The notes: generated from the letters alone by a model not told the origin. Shown: positions 1 through 14,017, counted from the first letter of the stretch. The stretch is DNA of 64,000 bases from Ilyonectria destructans (GCA_020740775.1 JAHEWK010000015.1:1-64000), one strand, 5' to 3'. Translations and numbers: made by a program.

Positions 1-2968
1 AGCTAGCTAAAGTCTCTTTAAGATAATTTTAATTTTATATTCTACTTTAAAAAAGAAGAAAATAAAAGAATTATAAATTTATTATTAAATTAAATTTAAA
101 GAATAAATTAGAATTAAAAGTAAAAAATATTATACTTCTTAAGATTCTAATTATAATTTAAAAGTAATTTAAAAAGCTATAGAAAATAGAATAAATCTTT
201 ATTAAAGTACTAAGAATATATCATTTAGATAGTTAAAAGATTCTTAAGATATTAAATAATATAGAAATTAAAAGCTAAATCTATTAGTTTTAATATTTTA
301 ATATTTAAAATATTATTATAGTTAAATATCTTTAAAATAGCTAGAATAAGTTTAAAAAATAAATAGAAGAGTTAATAAAGAATTTTAGTAATTATATAAT
401 TAATATTATATATAAGATAAAAGTAGCTAAATAAAAAGAGAATTAATCTCTATATAACTTCTATATTTATTTTAATTTCCTTAAGAAATATAATTTACTA
501 GCTACTAATAAATATCAGATTAATTATTTTTTTATTAAACTTTAGGCTAGCCTCTATAAAATTATTCTTCTTTAGAGTAATATTTAAATTCTAAAAAAAT
601 AGAAAAAAATAGTAATTTTTACTATTTAAATTTAAAATATTAAATATAAATATAATAAGAAGAGAAAGTTAAATTAGAATAATATAAAGTAATCTTCTAA
701 ATCTATAAGAAAACCTAATATAAATTCTCCTTCTATAAAGAATTATTATAATAATTAAAATAGTTAATAGAGAAATAATATTAATTTTAAAAAAAAAAAA
801 ATCTAAAAAATTATAATAGTAAAGTTTAAAAATACTATATTTATAATAATAAAAGGTATTTTATATTAAAATATCCTAAAAAAGAAAAAAAAGAAATTTA
901 AAATTAATAAAATTATAGTAAAAAAAAAAGAAAAAATAATTAGTTAATATAGATAATTTAATAGAGATTAATAAATTAATTCTTAAAGTTAAATTTTAAA
1001 TAACTATTAAAATTATAATTAGATATAAAGAATCTATTAAAATTAATAGAATTTTAAATTTAAAGGTAGAAATAAATTCTATTAGTAATAAGCTAGCTAT
1101 CTATTTATATCTTTAAAAAAAAAAAAAATTCTAAATTTAAAGGCTATTAGAAAATATAAAATTTAAATAAAATAAATTTAAATTATTTCTCTTAAGATAA
1201 TAAATATATAAAGCTAAATTAAAAATTTTATATAGATAATAATTAAAATTAAAAAAAATCTAACTCTTTTAAAAAGTTTTTTACTATTATTAATATTAAC
1301 TTTAAGAGATCTAACTATCTATTAGAATTTAGTAAATTAAATATAGATATTTAAGATATTTTAAGTTAATTTAAAAATTATTTTTAAATATAAATTTATA
1401 TAATTATATAAAAATACTATAAAAATCTATAGAATTATAATACTAAATAAATCCTTCTAAATCTCTAGTAATAATCTCTAAAATAAGAAGAAAAATTCTA
1501 ATTTATTTTTTAAGTTTTTAGATTATTAAGATATCTTTTTAACTAAAAGCTTTAAAATTTTATCTTTTTATTAAGCTATAAATTATAATATTAAATTACT
1601 TTCTAATAAGAAGCTTCCTTTTAAATTAATATACTCTTTATTTCTAAAGAAATTATAAACTCTTTAAGATTATATTAAAAAGAGTCTAGCTAATAGCTAT
1701 ATCTGCCTCTTAAAAAGTCCAGTAGGAGCTTCTATACTATTTATACTAAAATTAAATAGAAGTTTAAAACTCTATATAAATTACTAAAAATTAAATATTA
1801 TTATTAAAAAAAATTAATATTTTTTACCTCTAATAATAGAGATTATAGACTATATAAAAAGTATAAAATTCTTTTTAAAAATTAATATTAAGAATACCTA
1901 TTATTATATATATATTTAAAAAAATAATAAATAGAAAATAGTATTTTATACTTAATATAGCTACTTTAAGTATTTAATAATATTATTCAAACTTATAAAT
2001 ATTCCTACTATATTTTAGAATTATATTTATTAGGCTTTATAGAGCCTATTAAATACTATTTATATAGCTTACCTAAATAATATTTTTATTTTTTTAAAAA
2101 ATTAGAATTTCTATATAAAATATCTCTAATAGATACTTAATTAACTCTATAAAGCTAAACTTTTTATTAAGCTATTTAAATACTTTTTTTACTAATATAA
2201 AGTAGAATATCTTAAATTTATCCTCTTAAATAAAAGGATATTAATAGACTCTAAAAGAGTTTAGATAATAATTAAATAAAAAGAATTTAAAATCTTTTAA
2301 AAAATCTAAATATTCTTAGGATTTTATAATTTTTATTATAGATTTATCTATAGATATTTAGAGATTACTATACCCCTAAGTAATTTACTAAAGAGAAATA
2401 TAAATAAAAAGAAACTAAAGTATATTTTACTAAATAAAATTAAAAAAGAAATATTTTATTAGTTTATTTAAGCTTTTTAAAAGATATTACTCTTAAGGTA
2501 CTATAATCTATCTCTTTCTATCTATTTAGAGATTAATATCTTTAGGTTTATAATAGCTAGAATTACTTTCTAATTTAATAAATAAGAATTATATTATCTT
2601 TTTACCTTTTAATTATAGAAGTTTAAAAAACCTAAATTAAAATATAATACTTTAAATTAGAAATTAATAGCTATTATAGAGTTATTTAAATATTAGTAAT
2701 ACTATCTTAAAAAAGCTATAATTTCTATTAAAATTCTAAGTAATTATTTTAATTTATAAAATTTTATAAAAACTTCTAGACTTAATAGTAAGTAAATTAA
2801 ATAGTATATCTATCTTATATTTTATAACTTTATAATAAAGTATAAACCTAAAAAAATAAATCCAGCTAATAGTCTATTAAAATAGTTTAAATTTAAAATA
2901 AGAAGCCTCTAAATATTAAATTACTTAACTAATTAAAATACTAATTAGTTAAAATTAAAATAATTTAA
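1..2968 (+). mobile_element. Left part of an older Ty3/gypsy chromovirus copy (RIP-degraded)
   Basis: This is the 5' half of an older element, cut off by the window start inside gag and interrupted at 2968 by the insertion of a younger copy. It aligns along its whole length with 3564-6536 of that younger copy, with only a few bases of indel. It covers the gag end, protease, reverse transcriptase and RNase H region. The zinc-knuckle codons near 830 now read Tyr in place of the Cys and His positions, and the polymerase motif YLDD reads YLNN at 2070-2081. CpA and TpG are almost absent and every frame is full of stops, as expected from RIP. The sequence resumes at 10282. From the alignment, its own 5' LTR should begin roughly 590 bp before the window. 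Confidence 0.88.
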
Positions 2969-3194
2969 TATAATATGGGGGATATATAGAGGTCTGGTAG
3001 TAAATAAGGAATCTATAGTTAGCTGATATATAACCTAACTGAGAGATAAAACTTAAATAATTAAATAGTATTACCCCTCTAATTAAGAAGAAAGATAAGC
3101 TTTAGTTCTATTATTATTAGAAATATATCTTTTTACTGCCTAACTATTATTATTAAATCCCTTATAAATTATAATATCTCCTACTAGTATTATA
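2969..3194 (+). repeat. 5' LTR of the nested chromovirus
   Basis: 226 bp, beginning TATAATATGGGGG and ending TAGTATTATA. It matches 10051-10276 and 13792-14017 at identical length, with differences that are nearly all C/T or G/A transitions. The original ends were probably TG...CA. Confidence 0.93.
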
Positions 3195-3299
3195 TTCTGA
3201 AGCTTCCCTTATAGTTACCCAGATTATAAAAATAGTATCTAAGTATATCTATAGAAAAGTAATAATAAATTTACTATCTTTAGTAATACTTATCTTTAG

Positions 3300-6200
3300 G
3301 ATATTCTTAATCTATAAGGAAGTTAAAGGGAGTTTAAGAGAGATATTAACTATTTCTATAAGTAGGAGCCCTTCTAATTATATATTAAGGGAGGCTGGTA
3401 ATAAAGAACTCTTAGATTCTGAATTTAAGTATATCTAGAAATCTATATAATTACCAGTATAAGTACCTATTAGGGAGTCTATTGGTATAGAGACTGTATA
3501 AATAAAAAAGCTATAGGAAAGAAATAAAGCTTAGGCTGAATTTAAGAGGGCTGAGGCGGTATTAGCTGAGACCTCTTTAAGATAATTCCAATTCTATACT
3601 CCACTCTAAAAAAGAAGGAGATAGAAGAACTATAGATCTACTATTAAGTTAAGCTTAAAGAATAGATTGAAATTAAGAGTAAAAAATATTATACTCCTTA
3701 AGATTCTAATTACAGTCTAAAAACAGTCTAAATAGCTATAGAAGATAGAGTAAATCTTTATTAGAGTGCTAAGAATATATTATTTAGGCAGTTAGAAGAT
3801 TCTTAAGGTATTAGATAATATAGAAACTGAGGGCTGAGCCTGCTGGTTTTAATATTTTAATACTTAAGATTCTACTATAGCTAAATACCTTTAAAATAGC
3901 TAGAATAGATTTAAGGAATAAATAGAAGAATTAGTAAAAAACTCTAGAAACTATATAATTAATATTATATATAAGATAGAAGTAGCTAAATAAAGGGAGA
4001 ATTAATCTCTATATAACTTCTATATCTATCTTAATTCCCTTAAGAAATACAGCCTACTGGCTGCCAATAAGTATTAGACTAATTATTTTCTTATTAAATT
4101 TTAATTTAGCCTTTATAAGATTATTCTTCTTTAAAGTAGTATCTAAATTTTAAAGAAATAGAAGGAAATAGTAATATTTACTACCTAAATTTAAAATACT
4201 AACTATAGGTATAATAAGAAGAAAAAATTAAATTAGAATAATATAGAGTAATTCCCTAAGTCTATAAGAAAAAATAATATAGATTCTCCCTTTATAAAAG
4301 ACTATTATAATAGTTAAGGTAATTAATAGAGAAATAATTTTAATTTAAAAAGAAAGAGAAAAAACCTAAAGGATTATAATAGTAAAATCTAAAAGTGCTA
4401 TATTTATAATAGTAAAGGGCACTTTATATCTAAATACCCTAAGAAGAAAAAGAAAAAACCTAAAATTAATAAGACTAAAGTAAAGAAAAAGGGAAAAGAT
4501 AATTAGTTAATATAGATAACTTAATAGAGACTAATAAACTAATCCTTAGAGTTAAACCCTAAATAACTGCTAAGGTTATAATTAGGTATAAAGAATCTAT
4601 TAAAATCTATAAAGTTTTAAATTTAGGGGCAGAAGTAGACTCTATTAGTAATTAGCTGGCTATCTATCTATACCTTTAAAAGAAGAAGATCTAGATTCTG
4701 GATCTAGAGGCTGTTAGAGGATATAAAATCTAGATAAAGTAAGCTTAAATTATCCCTCTTAAGATAATAGATATATAGGGCCAGATTAAAATCTTTATAT
4801 AGATAATAGTTAGGGTTAAAAGGGACCTAACTCTTTTAGAGAGCCTCTTACTATTATTAATATTAACTCTAAGAGATCTAGCTATCTATTAGGACCTAGT
4901 AAATTAAATATAAATATTTAAGATATCCTAAGCTGGCCTAAAAACTATCCCTAAATATAAATTCAGATAACTATATAAGAATACTATAAAGGTCTATAGA
5001 ATTACAGTTTTAGATAAATCCTTCTAAATCTCTAGTAATAATCTCTAGAGTAAGAAAGAAAGTTCTAACTTATCTTTTAAGCTTCTAGATTATTAAGATA
5101 TCTTTTTAGCTAAGAGCTTTAGGATCTTATCTTCCTATTAAGCTATAGATTATAATATTAAGTTACTCTTTAGTAAGAAGCCCCCTTTTAGGCCGATATA
5201 TTCTCTATTCCTAAAGGAACTATAGACCCTTTAAGACTATATTAAAGAGAGTCTAGCTAATAGCTATATCTGCCCCTTAAAAAGTTCAGTAGGAGCTTCT
5301 ATACTATTTATATTAAAATTAAATAGAAGTTTAAAGCTCTATATAGATTACTAAAGACTAAATACTATTACTAAGAAAAATTGATATTTCTTACCTCTAA
5401 TAATAAAGATTATAAACTATATAGAGAGTATAAAATTCTTCTTAAAGATTAATATTAAGGATACCTATTATTATATATATATTTAAAAAGGTAATAAATA
5501 GAAGATAGTATTTTATATCTAATATAGCTACTTTAAGTATTTAGTAATATTATTCAGACTTATAAATACTCCTACTATATTTTAGGATTATATTTATTAA
5601 GTTCTATAGAGCCTGCTAGATACTATCTATATAGTTTATCTAAATAATATTCTTATCTTTTTAAAGGATTGAAATTTCTATATAAAATATCTCTAATAGG
5701 TATTTAATTAACTTTATAAAGCCGAACTTTTTACTAAATAATTTAAATACTCCTTTTACTAATATAAGGTAGAATATCTTAAGTTTATCCTCTTAAATAA
5801 GAAGGTATTAATAGACCCTAAGAGAGTTTAGATAATAGCTAAATAGAAAGAACCTAAAATCTTTTAAGAGATTTAGATATTCCTAGGATTTTATAACTTC
5901 TATTATAGATTTATCTATAGGTATTTAGAGATTACTATACCCCTAAGTAATTTACTAAAAAAAAGTATAAATAAAAAGAAACTGGAGTATATTTTACTAG
6001 ATAAAGCTAAAAGAGGAGTATTTTATTAGCTTATTTAAACTTTTTAAAAAGTACTGCTCCTAAGGTACTATAATCTATCTCTTTCTATCTATTTAGAGAC
6101 TAATACCTTTAGGTTTATAATAGCTGGGATTACTTTTCAGCTTAATAAGTAAGAACTATACTATCTTTTTACCTTCTAGTTATAGAAGTTTAAAGAATCT

Positions 6201-8215
6201 AAATTGGGATATAATACCCCAAATTAGAAATTAATAGCTATTATAGAGTTATTTAAATATTAGTAATACTATCTTAAAGAGGCTATAATTTCTATTAAGA
6301 TTCTAAGTAATTATTTTAATTTATAAAGTTTTATAAAAACTTCTAAACTTAATAGCAGGCAGACTAGATAGTATATCTACCTTATACTTTATAACTTTAT
6401 AATAAAATATAGATTTAGAAAGATAAATCTAGCTGATAGGCTATTAAGATAGCTTAAATTTAAAAATAAAAAGCTTTTAAATATTAAATTACTTAATTAA
6501 CTAAAATACTAATTAGCTAAGGTTGGAATAATTTAGATCCTAAAGGATAGAGAGAATTCTAATTAAATAAGATAAGAAGCTTAAAATTAAAAGAGTATTA
6601 ATATAAATAAAAAGAACTTACCTATAAATCCCCTAAAGAATATATTAAGTAAACTGACTTTAAAAAATTAGATCTATTAGGCCTAAGAGAAGATAGACTA
6701 TAAGCTATCTATCTTCCTTCTGATAGCTAAAAAGGCTATATTTTAAGAAGAAGTCTATAAGATAGTAGTATTCTATCTAATTATAGAGTTAATTTAGTTC
6801 CTTTAGAATAAGAACCTAAAGATATAATATTAAAAAAGGAGTAACTCTATAATAATAACTCAGAAGAGTAAACTCTAATCTATTAGAGATAGATTGCTCT
6901 ATTATAAGTAATAATTATTTATCCTAAATAAAAAGGCTGTAAAGTATATTCTTCTATAACTATATTATAATAATCTTTTTGCCGGCTATTTTAGGGCCAA
7001 AAGAATTTAAACTCTTCTCTAAAGATATTTCTACTGGGTGGGAATAAATAAGGATATTAAAGATTAAATATAGATATACAGTCTATTAAGAAGCTATAGT
7101 AAAAAGGTATAAACTCTTTAGTAAGTTTATATTACTTTTAATATTAAATTAACTTTAGTAAGAAATTTTAATAGACTTTATTATAAGACTTCTATTAGTT
7201 CAGTAGGAAGAAAAAAAGATTAATATAATTCTAGTAATAGTTAACTGATATATAAAGTATATAGTATTTCTTTCTATTTAGATAATAATTAATATAGTAA
7301 AGCTAATAGAATTCTTCTATAATAAAATTAAATTAAGATATAGATCCCCTAGGGGAATTATAAGTAATAAAAGCTTAATATTTATAAGTAATTTCTAGTC
7401 TGAATTATACTACTAAAGTAATATTAAAAGATATCTCTTAATAATATTTTATCTATAAACTAATAGATAAATAGAAAGAATAAACTAAATCTTAGAATAT
7501 TACTTAAGATACTTTATTAATAAATAATAAAGCAATTAGATAGTATTACTGCAGTCAGTATAATATATATATAATAATACTAAGAATAATATAACTGGAT
7601 TTTCCCCTTTTAAAGTTTTAATAGACTATCTTTCTAATTTAGATCTATATATTAAAGATAATATACTTAGAAGGGGGGTACTAAAGGCTAGTATAAGAGT
7701 ATATTACCTTAAAGAGTTATATAAAAATCTTAAAGAGTATTAGGAAAAAGCTATAAAGAGATAGACTAATAATTATAATAAATAATATAAGAATATTTCC
7801 CTTATAATTAGCAGTCTAATTAGCTTTATAATAAAAAACCTTAATCTTAAGAAAGAAAAATATAAATTGATATTAAAAAGAATTAGTTTATTTTAAGTTC
7901 TTAAGAAAATTAGATTATAAGTATACTATTTAGCTCTTTCAGATAAATATAGCTATATTTATAATATATTTTATATTAGCCTCTTAAAACCCTAATACCT
8001 TAGGAATTAAAACTAATTTAAGCTACTACTAATTTTAAATCTTAAAGAAACTAACTTTTAGTAGAAGGTAGAAAAAATAAAGAATAAATAATAATAGCAG
8101 GAGGTAAATTACTTTTTAGTTAAATAGAAGGACTGGCTATTAAAGTATAATTAGTAGGTTACTAAAGATAATATAGAGGGTATATAAAAATTAATTAAAA
8201 AGTATACTAAAGTAG
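3300..8215 (+). pseudogene. Decayed gag-pol of the nested chromovirus
   Basis: Reading TAA/TAG as mutated CAA/CAG/TGG gives recognisable domains. A CCHC zinc knuckle lies at 4396-4440: the first Cys and the His are kept, and the other two Cys codons read Tyr. The reverse transcriptase motif YLDD reads YLNN at 5637-5648, followed by RNase H. The integrase core is at about 7200-7620, with its Asp codons changed to Asn. A chromodomain follows at about 8045-8212 with the order VEKI...YFLVKxKDW...KYT. RT before integrase is the Ty3/gypsy order, and the C-terminal chromodomain places it among chromoviruses, whose chromodomains target integration to heterochromatin. Many in-frame stops make it non-functional. 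Confidence 0.88.
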
Positions 8216-10050
8216 CTATAAAACTTAAATAAAAGTGCAGTTATCTAAAAGGAAGATTATAAAATAAGAAGTTACCAGTAAAATAAGGGAAGCTATAAAA
8301 AGCTTTAATAATAGATTAATTAAAGCTAGAGCTTAAGGTCTAATTAGTATTAAAGTATATAAGAAAGAAACTATTAATATCTATAAGAAAAACCCCTATA
8401 ATTAGAGTCTGAATTTATTCTATTTTAAATAGCTAATAATTAAGAGTATAATAATATAAACTATAATAAAAAGTAAAAAAAAATCTAAACTTCTTTTTAT
8501 TTTTATCCTCCTCCTCTAGTACTATAGTTTCCTCCTAAATAATCTTATTTTTAATAGTAGGAAGAAGTACAGCTAAAGCTGCCTAAAACTTAATAGCAGA
8601 AACCTAAAGTAAAACCTCAGCTAGCAGTTATCTCTAAATAAGAAAAAGAGCTTAACTCTAATTACTCTTATTCTTATAGATATTACTAGTAATAGACTTA
8701 ATCTCCTAATAAAATATAGTCTTAACTGCTATTTAAGTGGAAAACTCTATATCTAATATAAGTAATTAAGGGTATTAGTAATTAACTTAATTCTAAGTAT
8801 TCTAGGTATTATTTCCCTAGAATATACTATTAGTAATACTTATATTAAGAAGTTAGAGGTAGTACTTACAGTTTAATATATATTACTAAAGAACTTATAG
8901 GCAGCTAGAGTAGTATAGTAGAAAGCAGTAAGAGTTTTATATTAGAATTAAGCTTTCTAGAGAAAATATTAGCTAATATATTTTAAGCAGTTAAAATAAG
9001 TAATACCTATTAAGGTAAAAATTATAGTTTCTTTTAATCTATAATATATAGAGTGGATTTTCTCTATAGAGTAAAAACTCTCTAGCAGTAGGATTATAGC
9101 CTTTATAGCCTTAATTTACAGTAAGGTTAGGTTAAGAAGGCAGTAAGAGCTATTAATATATTTTAAAAGTTAGTATATAAACTAATAGAGAGAGCTAAAG
9201 TTAAAGGTATCTCTCTTTATTATTGCAGCTATATTAAAATAATTAGTAAATAAATAGTTAAGAAGAATAGAAGACTTACAGTTTATAAGTAGCTTTAGTC
9301 TGAATATAGTATTAATAATAACTAGAAGTAGTATTATTATAGAAATAAAGAACTATCTCCAGATTAAAAGGGGTTTAATCTATATAGAACTAAAACTAAC
9401 TAATCTTACTATTTTATAAGATAGAGTAAAGATAGAATATATACTAAATATCTATAATCTTAATAGACTCTCTATATAGAGATAAATAGGCTAAAATAAT
9501 TAGAATTAAAGCCTAAAAGGTACTTTAAGAAGTACAGCCAGATATCTACCCCAAATAAGTATAGCCTCAGGCAGAAGTTAAAGGTACTATAATATATAAG
9601 AAAGAAGATAAAGTTAAAAAGAAAAAAGTAGATAGAGAGAATAGCAGGTAATATAGATCTATAGAGTAATAATAATAAAGAGAGAGAGGAGTTAGATTCG
9701 AGCGGATATAGCTATATTTATATAGCTACTATATTATATAATCTTAATTACTTTTGATATAATTACTCTCTAAATAAAGAGTAATTAAGCTAATAATAAT
9801 TTAGGTACTATAAAAATTAGAAACCGGCACTATAATTTATAAATATATCTAATTCCTCTATAAATACTACTGATTATATTAATAATATTATTCTGCCTAT
9901 AATTAAGGTCTCTATTTTTAAGACCTACTATTTCCAGACGACTAAGGCCCAATATACTTAGGTAGGTTAACCACTCTAGAGTATTTATAATTCCTATAAT
10001 TAAGACTATTAACTATCTAATAAGAATACTGTAGGTTAATAGAGGGATCT
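8216..10050 (+). other. Internal region of the chromovirus between chromodomain and 3' LTR
   Basis: About 1.8 kb of internal sequence follows the chromodomain, much longer than the short 3' leader usual in this group. The same region is present in the older copy (about 11960-13791), so it belongs to the element and is not a later insertion. If TAA/TAG codons are read as RIP products of CAA/CAG, the stretch from about 9180 to 9660 reads on for long distances as a Lys/Gln/Tyr-rich sequence on the plus strand. This suggests an extra open frame, but I recognise no domain. A purine-rich tract near 10036-10048 may be the polypurine tract. Confidence 0.55.
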
Positions 10051-10276
10051 TATAATATAGAGGATATATAGAGGTCTGGTAGTAAATAAGGAATCTATAG
10101 TCAGCTAATATATAACCTAACTGAGAGGTAAAACTTAAATAATTAAATAGTATTACCCCTCCAATTGAGAAGAGGGATAAGCTTTAGTTCTGTTATTATT
10201 AGGAATATACCTTTTTACTGCCTGACTATTATTATTGAATCTCTTATAAATTGTAATACCCTCTATTAGTATTATA
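10051..10276 (+). repeat. 3' LTR of the nested chromovirus
   Basis: 226 bp, same length and ends as the 5' LTR at 2969. The two differ mainly by transitions. It is followed immediately by the target duplication TTTAA (10277-10281), after which the older host copy resumes. Confidence 0.93.
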
Positions 10277-10281
10277 TTTAA

Positions 10282-13200
10282 ATTCTAAAGAATAAAAAAA
10301 ACCCTAATTAAATAAAATAAAAAGCCTAAAATTAAAAGGATATTAATATAAATAAGAAAAACTTATTTATAAATCCTCTAAAGAGTATATTAAGTAAACT
10401 AACTTTAAAAAATTAGATTTATTAGACCTAAAAGAAGATAGACTATAAGCTATCTATCTTTCTTCTAATAGCTAAAAAGGCTATATTTTAAAAAGGAGTT
10501 TATAAGATAGTAGTATTCTATTTAATTATAAAGTTAATTTAGTTCCTTTAGAATAAGAATCTAAAGATATAATATTAAAAGAGAAGTAACTTTATAATAA
10601 TAACTTAAAAGAATAAATTCTAATCTATTAGAGATAGATTATTCTATTATAAGTAATAATTATTTATTCTAAATAAAAAGACTATAAAGTATATTCTTCT
10701 ATAATTATATTATAATAATCTATTTACTGGCTATTTTAAGACTAAAAAGACTTAAACTCTCCTTTAAAGATATTTCTACTAAATAGAAATAAATAAAAAT
10801 ATTAAAGACTAAATATAGATATATACAGTCTATTAAGAAGCTATAGTAAAGAGATATAAATTCTTTAGTAAGCTTATATTACTTTTAATATTAGATTAAC
10901 TCTAATAAGAAATCTTAATAGACTTTATTATAGAACTTCTATTAATTTAGTAGGAAGAAAAAAAAGTTAATATAATTCTAATAATAGTTAACTAATATAT
11001 AAAGTATATAGTATTTCTTTCTATATAGATAATAATTAATATAGTAAAGCTAGTAAAATTCTTCTATAATAAGATTAAATTAAGATATAAATCCCTTAGG
11101 GGAATTATAAATAATAAAGGCTTAATATTTATAAGTAATTTCTAGTTTAAGTTATACTATTAAAATAATATTAAAAGATATTTTTTAATAGTATTTTATC
11201 TATAAACTAATAGATAAATAGAAAGAATAAATTAAATCTTAAAATATTACTTAAGATACTTTATTAATAAATAATAAAGTAATTAGATAGTATTATTACA
11301 GTTAGTATAATATATATATAATAATATTAAGAATAATATAACTGGATTCTTCTCTTTTAAAGCTTTAATAAACTATCTTTTTAATTTAAATCTATATATT
11401 AAGAATAATATACTTAAAAAGAGGGTATTAAAGGCTAATATAAAAATATATTACCTTAAAGAGCTATATAAGAATCTTAAAGAGTATTAAAAAAAAGCTA
11501 TAAAGAAATAGACTAATAATTATAATAAATAATATAAAGATATTTCTCTTATAATTAGCAGCCTAATTAATTTTATAATAAAAAACCTTAACCTTAAGAA
11601 AGAAAAATATAAATTAATATTAAAAAGAATTAGTTTATTTTAAATTCTTAAGAAAATCAGATTATAAATATACTATTTAGCCCTCTTAAATAAATATAGC
11701 TATATTTATAATATATTCTATATTAGCCTCTTAAAACTTTAATACCTTAAGAATTAAAACTAACTTAAATTACTATTAATTTTAAATCTTAAAGAAATTA
11801 ACTTTTAGTAGAAAGTAGAAAAAATAAAGAATAAATAATAATAGCAGGAGGTAAATTACTTTTTAATTAAATAGAAAAACTAACTATTAGAGTATAATTA
11901 GTAGGTTACTAAAGATAATATAGAGGGTATATAAAAATTAATTAAAAAGTATATTAAAATAGCTATAAAATTTAAGTAAAAATATAATTACCTAAAAGGA
12001 AAATTATAAAATAGGAAGTTACTAGTAAAATAAAAAAGGCTATAAAAAGCTTTAATAACTAATTAATTAAAATTAAAGCTTAAGGTTTAATTAGTACTAA
12101 AGTATATAAAAAAGAAATTATTAATATCTATAAAAAAACCCTATAATTAAAGTCTAAATCTACTCTATTTTAAATAGCTAATAATTAAGAGTATAATAAT
12201 ATAAACTTTAATAAGAAATAAAAAAGAATTTAGGCTTCTCTTTATTTTTATCCTTTTTATTTAATACTATAATTTCCTTTTAAATAACTTTATTTTTAAT
12301 AATAAAAAGAGGTATAGCTAAAGCTACTTAAAACTTAATAGTAAAAACCTAAAGTAAAACCTCAGCTAGTAGTTATCTCTAAATAAAAAAAAGAGCTTAA
12401 TTATAATTACTTTTATTCTTATAGATATTACTAATAATAGTTTTAATCTCCTAATAAAATATAGCTTTAATTACTATTTAAGTAGAAAACTCTATATTTA
12501 ATATAAGTAATTAAAAATACTAATAATTAATTTAATTCTAGATATTTTAGATATTATTTCTTTAGAATATACTATTAATAATACTTATATTAAGAAGTTA
12601 GAGGTAATATTTATAGTTTAATATATATTACTAAAGAACTTATAGATAGTTAGAGTAGTATAATAAAAAGCAGTAAGAATTTTATATTAAAATTAAGCTT
12701 TCTAGAAAATATTAACTAACTTACTTTAAGTATTTAAAATAAGTAATATCTATTAAGATAAAAATTATAGTTTTTTTTAATTTATAATATATAGAGTAAA
12801 TCTTCTCTATAAAGTAGAAACTCTTTAGTAGTAAAATTATAGTCTTTATAGTTTTAATTTATAATAAAATTAAGTTAAAAAGACAGTAAAAGCTATTAGT
12901 ATACTTTAAAAGTTAGTATATAAACTAATAGAGAGAGCTAAAGTTAAAAGTATCTTTCTTTATTATTATAGCTATACTAAAATAATTAGTAAATAAATAG
13001 TTAAGAAGAAAAAAAGATTTATAGTTTATAAATAGCTTTAGTTTAAATATAGTATTAATAATAATTAAAAGTAATATTATTATAAAGATAGAAAACTATC
13101 TTTAGATTAAAAGAAATTTAATCTATATAAAATTAAAATTAATTAATCTTATTATTTTATAAAATAAAGTAGAGGCAGAATATATACTAAATATCTATAA

Positions 13201-14017
13201 TTTTAATAAACTCTCTATATAAAGATAAATAGACTAAAGTAATTAGAATTAAAATCTAAAAGGTACTTTAAGAAGTATAGCTAGATATTTACCCTAAATA
13301 AATATAGCCTTAAGTAGAAGTTAAAGATACTATAATATATAAAAAAAAAAAAAAAAAAAAAGAAGAAAGTAAATAGAAAGAATCGTAGGTAATATAGATC
13401 TATAGAATAATAATAATAAAAAGAAAAAGAAGTTAAATTTAGATAGATATAGCTATATTTATATAGCTACTATATTATATAATCTTAATTACTTTTAATA
13501 TAATTACTCTCTAAATAAAAAGTAATTAAATTAATAAGAATTTAGATACTATAAAAATTAGAAATTAATATTATAATTTATAAATATATCTAATTTCCCT
13601 ATAAATACTACTAATTATATTAATAATATTACTCTATCTATAATTAGAATTCCTATTTTTAAGATTTATTATTTTTAGATAATTAAGACTTAATACCCTT
13701 AAATAGATTAATTACTTTAGGATATTTATAATTTCTATAACTAAGATTATTAACTACCTAATAAGAATACTATAGACTAATAGGGAGATTTTATAATAGA
13801 GGGGATATATAAAAATCTAGTAGTAAATAAGAAATTAATAGTTAGCTAATATATAATCTAACTAAAAGGTAAAACTTAAATAATTAAATAGTATTACCCC
13901 TTTAATTAAGAAAAGGGGTAAGCTTTAATTTTATTATTATTAGAAATATATCTTTTTACTATCTGACTATTATTATTAAATTCCTTATAAATTATAATAC
14001 CCCCTATTAGTATTATA
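10282..14017 (+). mobile_element. Right part of the older chromovirus copy, including its 3' LTR
   Basis: This continues the host copy broken at 2968. It aligns from the RNase H/integrase junction (6537 of the younger copy) through integrase, chromodomain and the 3' internal region to a 226-bp LTR at 13792-14017. Its internal length (3,510 bp) is within 4 bp of the matching part of the younger copy (3,514 bp). It is visibly more AT-rich than the younger copy, in keeping with an older insertion or more rounds of RIP. All frames are stop-rich. Confidence 0.9.
13792..14017 (+). repeat. 3' LTR of the older chromovirus copy
   Basis: 226 bp, homologous to 2969-3194 and 10051-10276. It is followed by CTAAT, a candidate for the older element's target duplication. 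The other copy of that duplication would lie left of the window and cannot be checked here. Confidence 0.9.

Larger units (their letters stand above)
2969..10276 (+). mobile_element. Full-length Ty3/gypsy chromovirus, RIP-inactivated, nested in an older copy
   Basis: A complete LTR retrotransposon of 7,308 bp with two 226-bp LTRs (2969-3194 and 10051-10276). It is flanked by a 5-bp target duplication TTTAA at 2964-2968 and 10277-10281. The order gag, protease, RT, RNase H, integrase, chromodomain is that of a Ty3/gypsy chromovirus. The terminal TG...CA has become TA...TA. It is younger than its host copy, because it interrupts it and keeps more CpA/TpG and more recognisable codons. No open frame survives, so it cannot move on its own. 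I could not identify a tRNA primer-binding site directly after the 5' LTR. A self-priming mechanism, known in some chromoviruses, is possible but not shown. Confidence 0.93.
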
